From NCBI GenBank assembly GCA_946807835.1, contig OX327683.1:5089001-5153000 (forward strand): DNA of 64,000 nt. The letters are read 5' to 3'. Below the pieces are notes generated by a model. The model saw nothing but the letters and a program-made list of their open reading frames with translations, ran no database searches and had not been told where the DNA came from. Positions within the stretch are counted from its first letter, which is position 1; the number at the start of each line of letters is the position of its first letter. Position numbers and translations under genes: made by a program. The DNA is from Ailanthus altissimus. Lineage: Eukaryota; Streptophyta; Magnoliopsida; Sapindales; Simaroubaceae. Shown here piece after piece: positions 34,282 through 45,109 of the stretch.

Positions 34282-34700
34282 TAATCCGTACTACATTGGG
34301 TAGGACAGGTGGCTATGGCTTATAGTTTAAGGGGCAATTTTAATCCCCTTTTCTGCAAAGTGCCTGGCATTATCTCACAGCTTGCATGCTATTCTGAAGT
34401 ATAAATTCCTAATTCACTCAGTTGAGGTTGATTGCTTGAATCTTGTAAATATTCTTCATTCAAAATCCTTCTTGAGAACTAAGGGTAATATCCTCGTGAA
34501 TGTTTCTTAGGTTTTGTTCAATTTCGAGGATGTTAAATGTTGTTTTGTTTATCGTTAAGCTCTTCGACTCATTTTCTTGCCATGCTATTTTTAATTTTAT
34601 TTCTATTTTATAGCGTGATGTCTTTCTGCAAGTTCTTAGTCATTGTATTTTTCAATGTTTTATCTTTAATTTAATAAATTCCATTCCTCATTTTTTTTAA
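34282..34700 (+). pseudogene. LINE RNase H, C-terminal part and 3' end
   Basis: Immediately after element 2, the LINE RNase H continues: FSAKCLALSHSLHAILKY, then HSVEVDCLNLVNILHS (about 34415-34460), which is the conserved ...VETDCxxLVN region, and a short remnant to about 34580. A TAATAAA near 34671-34677 and a T/A-rich end mark the 3' terminus. This piece shows that the LINE was one unit before element 2 arrived. Confidence 0.78.
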
Positions 34701-35355
34701 AAGAACTCATCTGTGTCTTATTTCCATACCACACATCTTTCATGCATTTTTAGATGTTGATATATATATTAGGGATTTGGCCTTACCTTTATTTTCCTGT
34801 AACAACAAATGTTTGAGATTGATAACAAAAAAGATAAAAACTCAAATGTTAGAATTTGGTTATTCAAATTAAGGATGGATTTAATTTTGAGTTGAAAATT
34901 AAGAAAGATTTGGACTCCTACAATATGTGAATTCTTATTCCAACTAAAAATAAAGTTTCTATAAAGATTTTAAATATTATATAAACTTTTATAACCCCTT
35001 ATAATTAATCAAGTATCAAAGATGTAAATATAAGAAAAAATAGAGAATTTAGACAGTCTTATAGCACTGAGTGTACTAAAAAAGGGTGGCATATGATCAC
35101 TTAAGTATTGAGTGTACAAAAAAATAATGATAGATCTTTTGAAGAAGAGTTCTCACTATTTATTGTATTCCTTGATTAATCTTTTATTTTAATATCTAAG
35201 TAATTTGAGAGATACTAGTAATCTATGAAATCTGAGTGATTTAATAAATTTTAGAGATTTCTTTGAACTGTAGTTCTTTGTCAACGATTAATGAAAGAAG
35301 TTGGATCATTGATCCACCATGAACATATGCGTCTGTTGTCAAACCACGTATATTT

Positions 35356-37593
35356 TGTTAGGGTCAGTGCTTACGTGTCATCCCTTAACGTACATATACT
35401 TATATATTTATATAAGTGTACATTCCTATTAAATTGCTAATACCCATATATATGGTACTATGCATGTAACATTACAGATATTGTACGATCTGAAGAGTTC
35501 AGATCAGATCTAAAGGAGTTTAGATAAGAGTTCATAGTTAGCCATGTTGAGAGATATAAATGCTAAATGTTAACACAGTTAAAGGTTACCTGGTTATAAT
35601 ACTCAGCAGATCCAAGAGTTAAAGCCTTGTTTGTAATAGGACATAGACCTGGGAATATACTAGTAACTGCATAGTTGCAAGAGTTGCAATCGGATGCTAG
35701 GAAATGCTAGTTGCGCAAGTATGTTTTCAAATTATTGTCCCTGATCTATTTCTCCCAATGCAGATCTGTCGGTGGATACTTTTATATATAGATCAGCATA
35801 TGTCATACCTATAGGGTATAGGTGGTCGCTCCTAGCCGAATGTGAGCTTAGAGCTCGTATTAACATATGGGTATCCAGTTAGGACTGGATATGGGACAGA
35901 CTCACGAGAGCCTCCGATAGACACCCTATGTAAGCTGTCAATAGAGGGTTCTCTCGAGTTGAGTAGTATATGTGGTCCTTTGACCTGAGTGCCATAGTGG
36001 ACTTGTAAGTGATCCACCATACTTTAATTCCACGCATATCACAGACCTTTCATGGTGTGACCGCTGGGTGTCACTGGGTATAGTCCGATGTTTATGGAGT
36101 CTGGTGTGCACAAATATAGGATCCGTCAGCTCGGATAGGGAGTTTGATATCCAGATGCTTCGAGACTGTATCTCGAAAAGTATTGTGGCCACAAGCATTA
36201 ATCTCAGGAAAGAGTTTCGTTAGGGTAGAACAATATGGCAAATGAGTTTGCACATATTGTTCAGTGAGATACGAGTCTAGAGATAGGACATGGATGAGCA
36301 CTAAGGAATTTGATGGTGATAATCTATATCTCCGCACATCTAGGATATCATGACGGAAGGACTACACGTATGCGTTATAACCTCATCTTGTATGGTTCAA
36401 CGCGCTGATTTGTATATCCGTGATGTATGCGTGGGGCATTGCTCACGGACTCATGGAATAGTTTCATTTGACAAATTGGGCGTAGGACCTAGGGAGTCCT
36501 ATGATATGGAGTGTACTCGTTGTGCACTGGGGCAGCGTGTCAAATTAAATTGTTTCATCTAGCAATATTCAGTAGAACCACAGGAATATGTGCGTGTCTG
36601 TATTGAAGTGTTAAATATAATAATTAGTCAATAATTATTATTTACTAATTGTATAATGACACGTGGCGCATTGTAGACCATCGGTTGAGTTTACCTAAGT
36701 GTGAAATTTGGTAGGACCCATTAAGGGTAGACTTAGTAACTATTTATGAGGGGTAAAATGGTCATTTCACACTTTGATTATTTAATTATTAAATAATCAA
36801 AATATTTCTTTTTTTTATATTATATAATATCTTATTATATTATATAATATATTTTTATATTATATTATATTATATTATTAAATATTATATATATTAATAT
36901 TAAATTTTGGGTGATATATAGTTGGCACCCATTACTAATTTAATATTATTATTATTATATATATATATTATATTATATAGTATATTATATTATATTAATA
37001 TTTTTATTATATATATATATATATGAAGAGAAAGTGAGAAAGTGTTTTTTGTGTGTGCAAGTGACGTGAAATGGAAATGAAGAAATGAAAAAGAAAAAGA
37101 AGAAGAGGAAGAAGAAGAAAGAAAGAAAAAGAAAGAAGGAAATGGTGCCGAGAGAAAAAGAAAACAAAATTAAATTATTTTATTTTTTTTATATTTCCAA
37201 TTGAAGTAATGGTAGATTACTTTAAATTTTTTTATTTCTTATCCTTTAAGAGAAAAGAATAAAAATACACACCGATCATTTTAGAGTTTAAGAGTTAAAC
37301 TCGGTACTGCGTATAGGGCTGTTGTTCTAGCTCATCAAGTCCACTGTGTTGGTGACGAGAACTGCTCGCGAGTTGGTCTTCATGCGGACTCAGAAAAAAA
37401 TACGTGTATAACATTACATATTGAGGTGAGTTTTCTATCCTATAAATATATTAATACGATTAATATATTTTATTTATTGTGTTTATTGTAAGTTTCACGC
37501 TTCCATTAGACTTAAATATATATTTGATATGTATTTAGGCAATAGACACAATAGCACATGCATACACCCTATGCCTTAGATCTGCCGGCAACA
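35356..37593 (+). mobile_element. Solo LTR, family X, copy 1 (2238 bp)
   Basis: It starts TGTTAGGGTCAGTGC and ends GCCGGCAACA. Flanks TATTT (35351-35355) and TATCT (37594-37598) form a 5-bp duplication with one change. The surrounding element 7 LTR is continuous across it when compared with 38618-39472. A purine-rich tract (37022-37150) lies downstream of an AT-rich region (36800-37020). A second, inverted copy is at 48632-52160. No pol is present. Superfamily is not determined. Confidence 0.85.
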
Positions 37594-37812
37594 TATCTTA
37601 TGTTTTATAGTGATTGTTTCTTTATCTTTATCATTGTGTTGATCTTTTATGTTCTTGATTACTTGTGACAAAGTATTCCATAAAGCATTTAAGGTATCAG
37701 GGTGCTAAATAGCAGCTTAGGAAATATTAAGGCACATATACCCCAACAAATGAGATCGATATTGATACTAATTACTAAGTGGGATTAATGTTAAGCCTGA
37801 TTTCCTACAACA

Positions 37813-38020
37813 AACTAGTATCAGAGTCATGGCTAAGTTGATATCTAAATGGTGTTAGATTAAAAAGCCTAGCCTGATACATCAACAATTTGGTATCAGA
37901 GTTATGACTAAGTTGATGCTTAAGTGGTGTCAGATTGGAGAGTCTGGCCTAATACATTAACAAACTGGTATCAGAGTTAGGCCTGATACATTAACAAACT
38001 GGTATCAGAGTTAGGTTGAG
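37813..38020 (+). repeat. Leader of element 7 with four PBS copies
   Basis: After the left LTR, AACTAGTATCAGAGT (about 37813), AATTTGGTATCAGAGTT (about 37890), AACTGGTATCAGAGTT (about 37966) and the same again (about 37999) follow in order. Repeat units carry CCTGATACATYAACAA before each site and, in the first two, GCTAAGTTGAT after it. Only the first copy is next to the LTR, and it is one base off the canonical TGGTATCAGAG. Confidence 0.88.
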
Positions 38021-38077
38021 GTTAATTACAAAGCATAAATGATAAAGCCAAGTTACAGAACAAACGTTGTTTAAACA

Positions 38078-38480
38078 TGGGAACTCACAAGTATGAAGAA
38101 GTTCAATGGAGATGATGATTATCTAAAAGAAGAAAAGATAATGGCTTTACTGGTGAGTTTAGGACTAGAGACAACCATAAAATATACTCAAGCTATAATT
38201 AGTGATGAAGAAGTCAGCGTTATCAAGATCTGAGTCAAATTGAGGTATCAATCTAAGGTTGAACACAAAAGAATTGGAGAAAGGATCAAATCCTAGAAGA
38301 ACAACAATATTAACTGTAAGAAGAGGGGCTGAGAATAAAAATGAAAGAAGAAAAAGAAAAAGAAAAATCAAGATTGAAAGGTAGATCCAAAAAGTGTCTA
38401 GGACACTTGGTAAGAGATTATCCAAAGAGCAAGACCAAGACAAGATGCATTCCTATCTTTGGAGAACGAAGTCACAAGCT
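38078..38480 (+). pseudogene. Element 7 gag remnant
   Basis: An ATG near 38078 and KKFNGDDD, IMALLVSLGLET (38098-38175) match the gag start of elements 1, 3 and 6 (KFNG..., ...ALLV). Only the first about 50 codons and a decayed zinc-knuckle region (CLGHLVRDYPKSK, about 38398-38435) remain, separated by frameshifts and a Lys-rich stretch. Most of gag and all of pol are absent. Confidence 0.65.
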
Positions 38481-38617
38481 TTAGAAGAGTTAAGTCTGGG
38501 TATAAGACTTAACTAGAGTTAACTACCCAGAGTTAACGCTAAAGTAATTGAGCGTTGGTTGAGGATGAGATGATCCTAGATAGCTTTTTGAGAGAGCTTT
38601 TGAATCAATGAGAGGTT

Positions 38618-39472
38618 TATTAGAATTTGGTGATTCAAAATCAAGGAGAGTTAAGAAAATGTCAAGGACACGTTAGATCAAAGTTACGTTTGAACGTCGC
38701 GGCATTGGCTCTTAGTGCTGGAATAATACCTATTCGGGAAAACTTTGCTTTTGGATAAAATTACATTCCAAAGTTGGTTTTTGGCTCCTACCATGTATGA
38801 ACTCTTATTCTAACTAACAGTAACATTTCTAATGAGGTTTTAAATACTATATAAACTATTGTAACCTCTTAAAATTAATTAAGCATGAAAGATGTAAACA
38901 TAAAAGATAATAAAAAACTTAGGCAGTATTATAACACTAAGTGCGCTAGAAAAAGTGCCATGGGATCACATGAGTACTAAGTGTATAACAGAGTGGTGGT
39001 AGATCCTTTGGTGATAGATCCTTTGCGTGAGAGCTCTGACAATTCGTTATATTCTTTGATTAATCTCTTATTGTAAGATCTAAGTAATCTGAGAGATACT
39101 AGTGATATGGGTGATCTAGGGGATCTTAGTGATCTGAGAGATTTAGGAGATCTATGAGTTCTTTGTGAATTGTAGTTCTTTATAAACGGTTAATGAAAAA
39201 GGCTAGATCATTAATATGCCTTAGATGTAAGTATTTATTGCCGAATCACGTATATCTTGTGTCTTGTGGTGATTTTTTTTTTTATCTTTATTGTTATATT
39301 GATATTTTATATTCTTGGTTACCTGTGGACATAGTCTTTTGCAAAGCGGTTAGGGTGTTAAGATACTAAATATTAGACTAGGAGGCATTATAGTACGTAT
39401 ATCCCAACGAATGGGATCAATACGGATGCTAGTTACTAAATAAGATTAGTGCTAAGACTGGTTTCTGTAACA
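38618..39472 (+). repeat. 3' LTR of element 7
   Basis: 855 bp, aligned with 34847-35355 plus 37599-37812. It keeps a short GC-rich remnant (GAACGTCGCGGC near 38692) that the left LTR lacks, a TATA-like TATATAAACT near 38851, and a run of GATCT/GAGA words (39080-39160). Confidence 0.82.
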
Positions 39473-39477
39473 CCACA

Positions 39478-40577
39478 TCTTATATATTTGATATTCTCAT
39501 CTATATAACACATAAAAAAATTAAGATGCAAAGTTTATATAATTATTTAATATAACATTTGATATACTAGTTATACATTGGTTTTAAATTAAAATTATTA
39601 CATTAATTATAAAATAAAATAAAAAATAACTCTATATGATACATAACAGTCGTTGATAATGTTGTATCAATTGATAAATTGTATATATATAAAATTTTGA
39701 TTTAGTGAATAGAGTCGCTCATTCTATAGGGCACGACTCTAAAGCTGCATTAAAAAATTTTTAAAAGCCGATTTTCAATAAATTTTTTGTATACATGTTT
39801 TCTAGAGTCATAAGACATACGATGTGTACATATCGTTTACTAGATCAAATATTTTTCAAGTTTGAGAGTTGAACTGTAGTTAAAAAATAAGCATTTGCAA
39901 CTTAATAAGTCAATATTATCTATTTTAAACTTAGTTTGGGATTGTTATAGCTTTTAAAATAATTATTGTTAATTGTGCTGGAGAAGTAATCGACTGCGAA
40001 AAGTATTTGGTAAATTAATGTGTTTAAAAGTGTTGTAGGATTCAAAAACAAATTATATGTGCCTGGTAAATTTTTATATTGTAATATTGTAGGAATTGGA
40101 ATGATTAAAATAGACATTGACTATTATAATAATAATAATTTATTATTAGAGAAAAAATAATGAGACGTAAAAAAATTTATTGTATGTTAAACTTTCATAA
40201 TTTCATTATTTTAAATAGGATTAGAATTAACTAATTTTTAACAGAATAAATTTGATTTTTTTTTTATTTCTACGAGAAAAAAATTAAAATTATATTTAAA
40301 AATAAAACTCATTCTTAAAATAAGATTTTGAAAAACAACCATTTTCTTACTTTTCAAGATCTACTAAGAGGGTATTTTATTAAAAGCAGTTTAAAATTAT
40401 TTTATTAAACACCTAAATTGATTTTTAACTTTTTAAAAATCACTTTTAATTTCTCTAATATGATCCCACACGAACTCCTAGTTCAAACTTACTTTTGCTA
40501 TTCAAAAGCTTATGCTTAATAATGAGACACAATTATTATTTATTGATTTATATAATTTGATAATAAAAATATAAAAT
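39478..40577. other. AT-rich intergenic stretch
   Basis: No gene or paired repeat is recognised. Short A/T tracts and microsatellite-like TATA runs only. Confidence 0.5.
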
Positions 40578-41145
40578 AATTGACTCAAAAATTTAGTTTG
40601 TATATAACTTAATAGTTGACTCGTGAACTCCCGAGTCAACGAGTTAAATATATTTATTTGTCGGAAATACTTTAGTAGAGATAAAAATAAATAGGGAGAG
40701 AGAAGAAATTGACACAAGATATATAGTAATTCAACCCAATCCAAGCTTACATCCATTTTACCACACTTTAAGCTCATTCACATGTACTATTTATCAAGAT
40801 GTTTATAAGAAGGCACCATAGCCATTGCAAAGAGTAAAAGAAAAAATATTGAATATAGAGAGAATAACTGCTGCATAAAAAGAAAAAGTAAAAAGTCTCC
40901 CTACTATCTTGAAAATGCCTCTTTTTATAGGTGTGGTAGGAGAATCCTCTTTAAGCAGGTATCTTGTTTAAGCAAATTATTTATCTTCTCATAAATTTGA
41001 TCCTAAAAAGGGATCATAAGAATTCTTAATTAATTTCTTAATTTTGGGGATAGTATTACTTCTCAATTTTAACTAAATTACCTAAAAAGGAAGGACCTTT
41101 CTTTTTAGGGTTTGACCCAAAATTTAGGAGAAAATGAGTCTATCA
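40578..41145 (-). repeat. Left terminal repeat of element 8
   Basis: Aligned by eye with 43406-43945 over essentially its whole length; the similarity fades after ACCTAAA near 41085 and picks up weakly to TATCA at 41145. Confidence 0.65.
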
Positions 41146-41389
41146 ATTTTCAATATTAACTTGTTAATACTAAAAACTTACTTGTAATTTAGGCTGAAAG
41201 TTATACCGTAGGATTTTGAGTTGGTCCATCTATAATCTTACTTTGAGCTCGGGTCAGTATTATATCTTATTCTTCGATTCATGATTAATCTCAGGGAGCT
41301 TTAGCAGTGCGGTTGACATTTAGCAAGGGCTTTGTGTAGTCTCGAGAAGAGCTTATGTAGCCTCGAGAAGGACTTATGTGACGTCAAAA

Positions 41390-41535
41390 ATGTCTTGTAG
41401 ATTATTCTTAGGAGTTGGTCCTAGACAAGATCTTCTTGTGAGGCGTTGATCCTCTACATAAGGTCTTGTATATTATCCTAGGGAGCTGGTCCCTAACAGG
41501 ATCTTCTTATGGAGTGTTAATCCTCTGCACAAAGT
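41390..41535 (+). repeat. Tandem duplication of about 70 bp in element 8 interior
   Basis: CTTGTAGATTATTCTTAGGAG (about 41392) and CTTGTATATTATCCTAGGGAG (about 41464) start two units that continue through TGGTCC, AAGATCTTCTTGTG / AGGATCTTCTTATG and ATCCTCTRCAYAA. Confidence 0.75.
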
Positions 41536-41934
41536 CTTATATATGACTTTTGACAGCCTTGTAAGAGGGCTTACGATGGCCTTGTATAAGAGCTAATGAC
41601 TACCTTATGATAGAGCTTAATTGACTAGCTCGAGGAACTTGATAAAAACTTAAATGGGCTCTTTAAAAGCTTAAGTGATCTATTCAGGTCTTGGTAAAAA
41701 ATTTAAATAAGTGGGCTCTTTGAGAGCTGAAGTAACTTGCTCAGGTTGAGTTTCTAAATGGTCAACTTTAAGAGAATTAAGTGCTTAGATTCCTTGATGA
41801 GAAGGTTTTTACCTGAGAATCTATTTAAAAAATCTCAAAATTATAACACAAAAAGTGTAATTTTTCAAATTTTTTAAGGGCTAAATAATAAAAATTCTTT
41901 AGAACTTTATGCAAGACTCTATCAGTTTTCTCAA

Positions 41935-42445
41935 ACTCTCTTTTTCTTCTCTTTTTTTCCAACCCAAACAATTTCATATCCTTTTTTTTTAACCCAAACA
42001 GCTTTCTCTTTTTTTTTCTTAAACTCAAATAACTTCCTCTCTTTTTTTTTTAACACGAACAACTTCCTATCTCTTTTTTTAACCCGAATAGCTTTCTGTC
42101 TTTTTTTTTTAACCCGAACAATTTTCTCTCTTTTTTTAAACCAAATAGCTTCCTGTCTCTTTTTTTTAACCTAAACAACTTCCTCTTTTTTTTTTAATCC
42201 GAACAGCTTTCTGTATCTTTTTTTTTTAACACGAATAGCTTTTTGTCTCTTTTTTTAACCTAAACAACCTCCTCTTTTTTTTTCAACTTAAACAACTTCT
42301 TTTTTTTAATCCGAATAGTTTCCTCTTTTTTTCAACTCAAACAGCTTCCTATTTCTTTTAACCCGAAAAACTTCCTCTTTTCCTTAAATTCAAACTACTT
42401 CCTCTTTTTTTTTAACCCGAACAACTTCTTCCTTTTTTTTTTGGC
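41935..42445. repeat. T-rich minisatellite, unit about 28-32 bp, roughly 17 copies
   Basis: Each unit is a T tract of 6-11 bases followed by AACCCGAACAACTTCCTCT or a variant (AACCCAAACAGC, AACACGAATAGC, AATCCGAACAGC). Tract length varies from unit to unit, so the period is irregular. On the minus strand it reads as repeated KLFGLKKK-like peptides where the frame holds (for example 42028-41825). It lies in the interior of element 8. Confidence 0.9.
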
Positions 42446-43405
42446 ACACATTTTTTAAAAGCTGCTCATACTTACTTTTTAACTGTTCATACTTATTTTC
42501 TTTTTTATTATATAGAAGTTACTCTTTATTTTTAACGTTGCACTTATTTATAATTTTTTTTTTTAAACATGAATTACTCTTCTTTTATGCTGCACTTGCT
42601 TATACTTCTTTTTTGTTGTTAATTGAGTAAGAGTTGCTTTTTTTTTTTATACACGACTTTTTTTTTTTTTTTTGAGTAGGAGCTGCTTTTTTCTTTGTAC
42701 ACAAGCAACTTCTTCTTTTTCTCCTCTTTTTTTTAAAACAATTTAAACAGCTCCATTTTGTTATTTCCAAACAGCTTTCTTTTTACTCTAAACTGTTTTT
42801 TGTCATTTTTACGTGCAGCTATTCCCCTTTCCCCGCTCCCACCCGCGCCGCCGCCGCCCCCCCCCGGGCTTGTTTTACTCCTGAGTAGCTTTCATCAATT
42901 TTTTTTAACGAGATGCCTAATGACAAGTTTCTTGTCTTTTTTTTTTTTGTCAGTTTTTTTTTTTATTTTAAGTCCCCTAAGGCATTTTTTTTTATGCCCT
43001 GCATGTATATATATATATATTAATAACTTTGAATAGCTTCTCTTTCATTTTTTTCTTTAAACATTTTTTTTATTTTCTTCAATTTTTTTTTGAACAAGTA
43101 ATAGATGGTTGCGTACCTTTTTTATATTTATGCTGTTATTTGTTTTTTTTCTCAACATTTTGAAGATGTGAAAGTCACTTGTACAGATTAAACTTTTTTG
43201 ACACATAAAATTACTCTATTATATAATCCATTCAAAAAAAAATTTGGGTATTAACGTAAAAAAATCTTCAATTGAATTAATTATCACAAAAATAATTAAA
43301 AATAATCAAATATTAATACGTAAATTAAGAACTTATGTTTATGTTGTTAAACTGTATGATTAGTATTTATCACTTTTTGTTGTGTTTCCATAGACGACAA
43401 TAAAC

Positions 43406-43945
43406 TGTTAACTCAAAAATTTGGTGAACTCTCGAGTCAACGAGTTAAATTTACTTGTTTGTTGAAAATGCTTTGGTAGAAATTAAAATAAGGATGAAGA
43501 GAAAAGAAATTGACACAAAATATATAATAGTTTAATTCAATTTAGACTTATATCTACTTTACCAAATTTTAGACTCACTCTCATGTACTATTTATCAAGA
43601 TATTTACAAGAATGCACCATTGCTATTACAAAGAGTAAAAGAAAAAATATTGTATATAGAGAGAATAGCTTCTACGTAAAAAGAAAAAAATAAAATGCCC
43701 CCCTCCTCTAGAAAATGCCTAATTTATAAGTGTGATAAGAGAATCATCTTTAGACAAGTATCTTATTTAAGCAAATCCTTTATCTTCTCATAATTTTCAT
43801 TCTAAAATAGGATCATAAAATTTTTTAATTAATTCTTTAATTTTGAGGATAGCATTACTTCCTTATTTTAATTAAATTACCTAAAATTTCACCAAAATTT
43901 TTAAGAGAACAAAAATAAAAATAATAATAATATTTAATGTTATCA
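43406..43945 (-). repeat. Right terminal repeat of element 8
   Basis: Direct repeat of 40578-41145. It begins TGTTAACTCAAAAATT; the left copy has AATTGACTCAAAAATT. The two have diverged at many sites, so the insertion is old. Confidence 0.65.
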
Positions 43946-44069
43946 ACTCATTAATCATCTCTATCATTGAATTGAGTAAAATGAAAGGCTTTTTTTAAAT
44001 TGAAATTAAAATATCCATATTCACACATAAAATAATGATAATTGTGATTCAATGATGATATGTATTATA

Positions 44070-44345
44070 TATATATATAACCCTCGAACTTAACGCTCGC
44101 CCTAGCTTAGCTCCTCTTCCAAATTCAAGGGCATTTGGCCTCCTCCCGCAAGGCACCTGCTTTGATTTTTCTCTTAATATGAACCCTTCTCCACCTCTCT
44201 GACCTCAACAGTAAGCGCTCAGCGTATGTACTTCCCAACTTGAGGTTGAGGATTCAAACCTCGACAGATAACAAAACAGTGCAATAATCCACTTATCCAC
44301 GTATATTTATTGTTTGTGATGGTGGATTTTTTTTAGTTTTTTTGT
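44070..44345 (+). mobile_element. Possible tRNA-derived SINE
   Basis: A GACCTCAACAGTAAGCGCTCAG stretch (44203-44224) resembles a polymerase III A box in SINE heads (..CTCAGTGGTAAGC..). About 40 bp downstream GAGGATTCAAACCTCGAC matches the B box GGTTCGANTCC loosely. The pair spacing is tRNA-like. A T-rich tract follows at about 44328-44342. No second copy and no clear target duplication in the window, so the call is weak and limits are guesses. Confidence 0.35.
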
Positions 44346-45109
44346 ACTAATATTGATTTTTTGTTTTTTGGGGGGGCGGGCGGGGGGGTGGGGTGATGTG
44401 GCGTCTTTTATCATTCTTTCTATTGAATGTGCTTTCCCAATCAACACTTTCACAAAATATATTAATAGAGATCAAGGCTTAGATGATGGCAAGGTCTAAT
44501 TACCTTAATTAAAGTAACATCTCTTTCATGTGGCTAAGGCTCGCAATGCAATGTGCCTTTGACGACCCTGTTAGCAAGATCTGCCATTACCATAAATTTT
44601 TCATTTTTTTTCTAAAAAAACTTCCATAAGTAGTTTTTAAGAAATTTTGCATTTAAATAGATGTAATTACTTTTCAAAGTTGAAGCTGGCTATTTTGTAT
44701 TTCATAGTTGACTCTCAATGTTACAACCTTGTGTTTTATTCCCTTTTTAACTCCTTTATTGAATTTATATCAATGCCTTGGTTTCATTTTATTTCAAAAA
44801 GGCTTTACTACCTAACTCTGGATTTATTCATTATATGGGAAAACGACATTTATCTCTTTATGATTTCGCTTAATCATAATTTTACCTTTTATAGTTTAAA
44901 AAAAAATTATATATGATCTTTTATTATTTTGAGCATTATCTATTTATTCTTCTGATATTTCATATTATTCAAAAATCTTTTTGTTGTTACAAAAATTTTA
45001 TGAAATCTTAATACTTATTATCTTTTTATTAATTTACCTTTATATTGACAACATCATTCTCTGACCATTTTTTCATAAATAATTATTGTAATTTTTTAAA
45101 AAATAATAT

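Larger units (their letters stand above)
17655..34700 (+). mobile_element. 5'-truncated LINE (non-LTR retrotransposon), host of nest A
   Basis: LINE pieces read in order on the plus strand: RT N-terminal region (17655-18416), RT core (19185-20051 and 20560-20704), post-RT and zf-RVT region (21530-22500), RNase H start (22500-22776) and RNase H end (34282-34690). They are separated by two MITEs, a TRIM and copia element 2. No endonuclease or ORF1 is present; the piece starts at a QNFKFF...KANNRR motif, so it is 5'-truncated, as is common for LINEs. The 3' end is near a TAATAAA at about 34671-34677 and a short T/A tract. All frames are interrupted. Confidence 0.85.
34847..39472 (+). mobile_element. 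Element 7: pol-less copia-like LTR element
   Basis: Left LTR 34847-37812 (split by a family X solo LTR) and right LTR 38618-39472 are direct repeats, starting TGTTAGAATTTGG / TATTAGAATTTGG and ending CTACAACA / CTGTAACA. Between them are PBS copies, a short gag remnant and the 3' leader; no integrase, RT or RNase H core. Flanks TCAAA and CCACA agree at only 3 of 5 bases, so the target duplication is not secure. LTR layout (TATA region, ACACTAAGTGCGCTA words) and the internal junction resemble element 3, so it is a relative. Confidence 0.8.
40578..43945 (-). mobile_element. Element 8: putative non-coding LTR element with minisatellite core
   Basis: Two direct repeats of about 540-570 bp (40578-41145 and 43406-43945) share GAGTCAACGAGTTAAAT, ATGTACTATTTATCAAGAT, GAGTAAAAGAAAAAATATTG and CTTCTCATAA in the same order. 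The U3/R-like layout suggests minus orientation. The 2.26-kb interior has no gag, protease, integrase, RT or RNase H that I can read; it consists of imperfect short duplications and the T-rich minisatellite. The ends are approximate and no target duplication is found. It could be a LARD-like nonautonomous element. Confidence 0.6.

Noticed and set aside
35356..37593. Host gene in the mixed-composition block 35800-36560
   Set aside because: The block recurs in the inverted copy at 49690-50240 and lies between LTR-like ends with a target duplication, so it is LTR sequence. The short frames are not conserved.
38165..38443. 92-codon minus-strand frame
   Set aside because: Antisense to the gag remnant and Lys-rich tract of element 7; no features.
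41935..42445. CRISPR-like or regularly spaced array
   Set aside because: The units are contiguous, vary in T-tract length and have no unique spacers; it is a minisatellite in plant DNA.
42758..43036. 92-codon frame across the C-rich run
   Set aside because: Translation of T- and C-tracts only; no domain.
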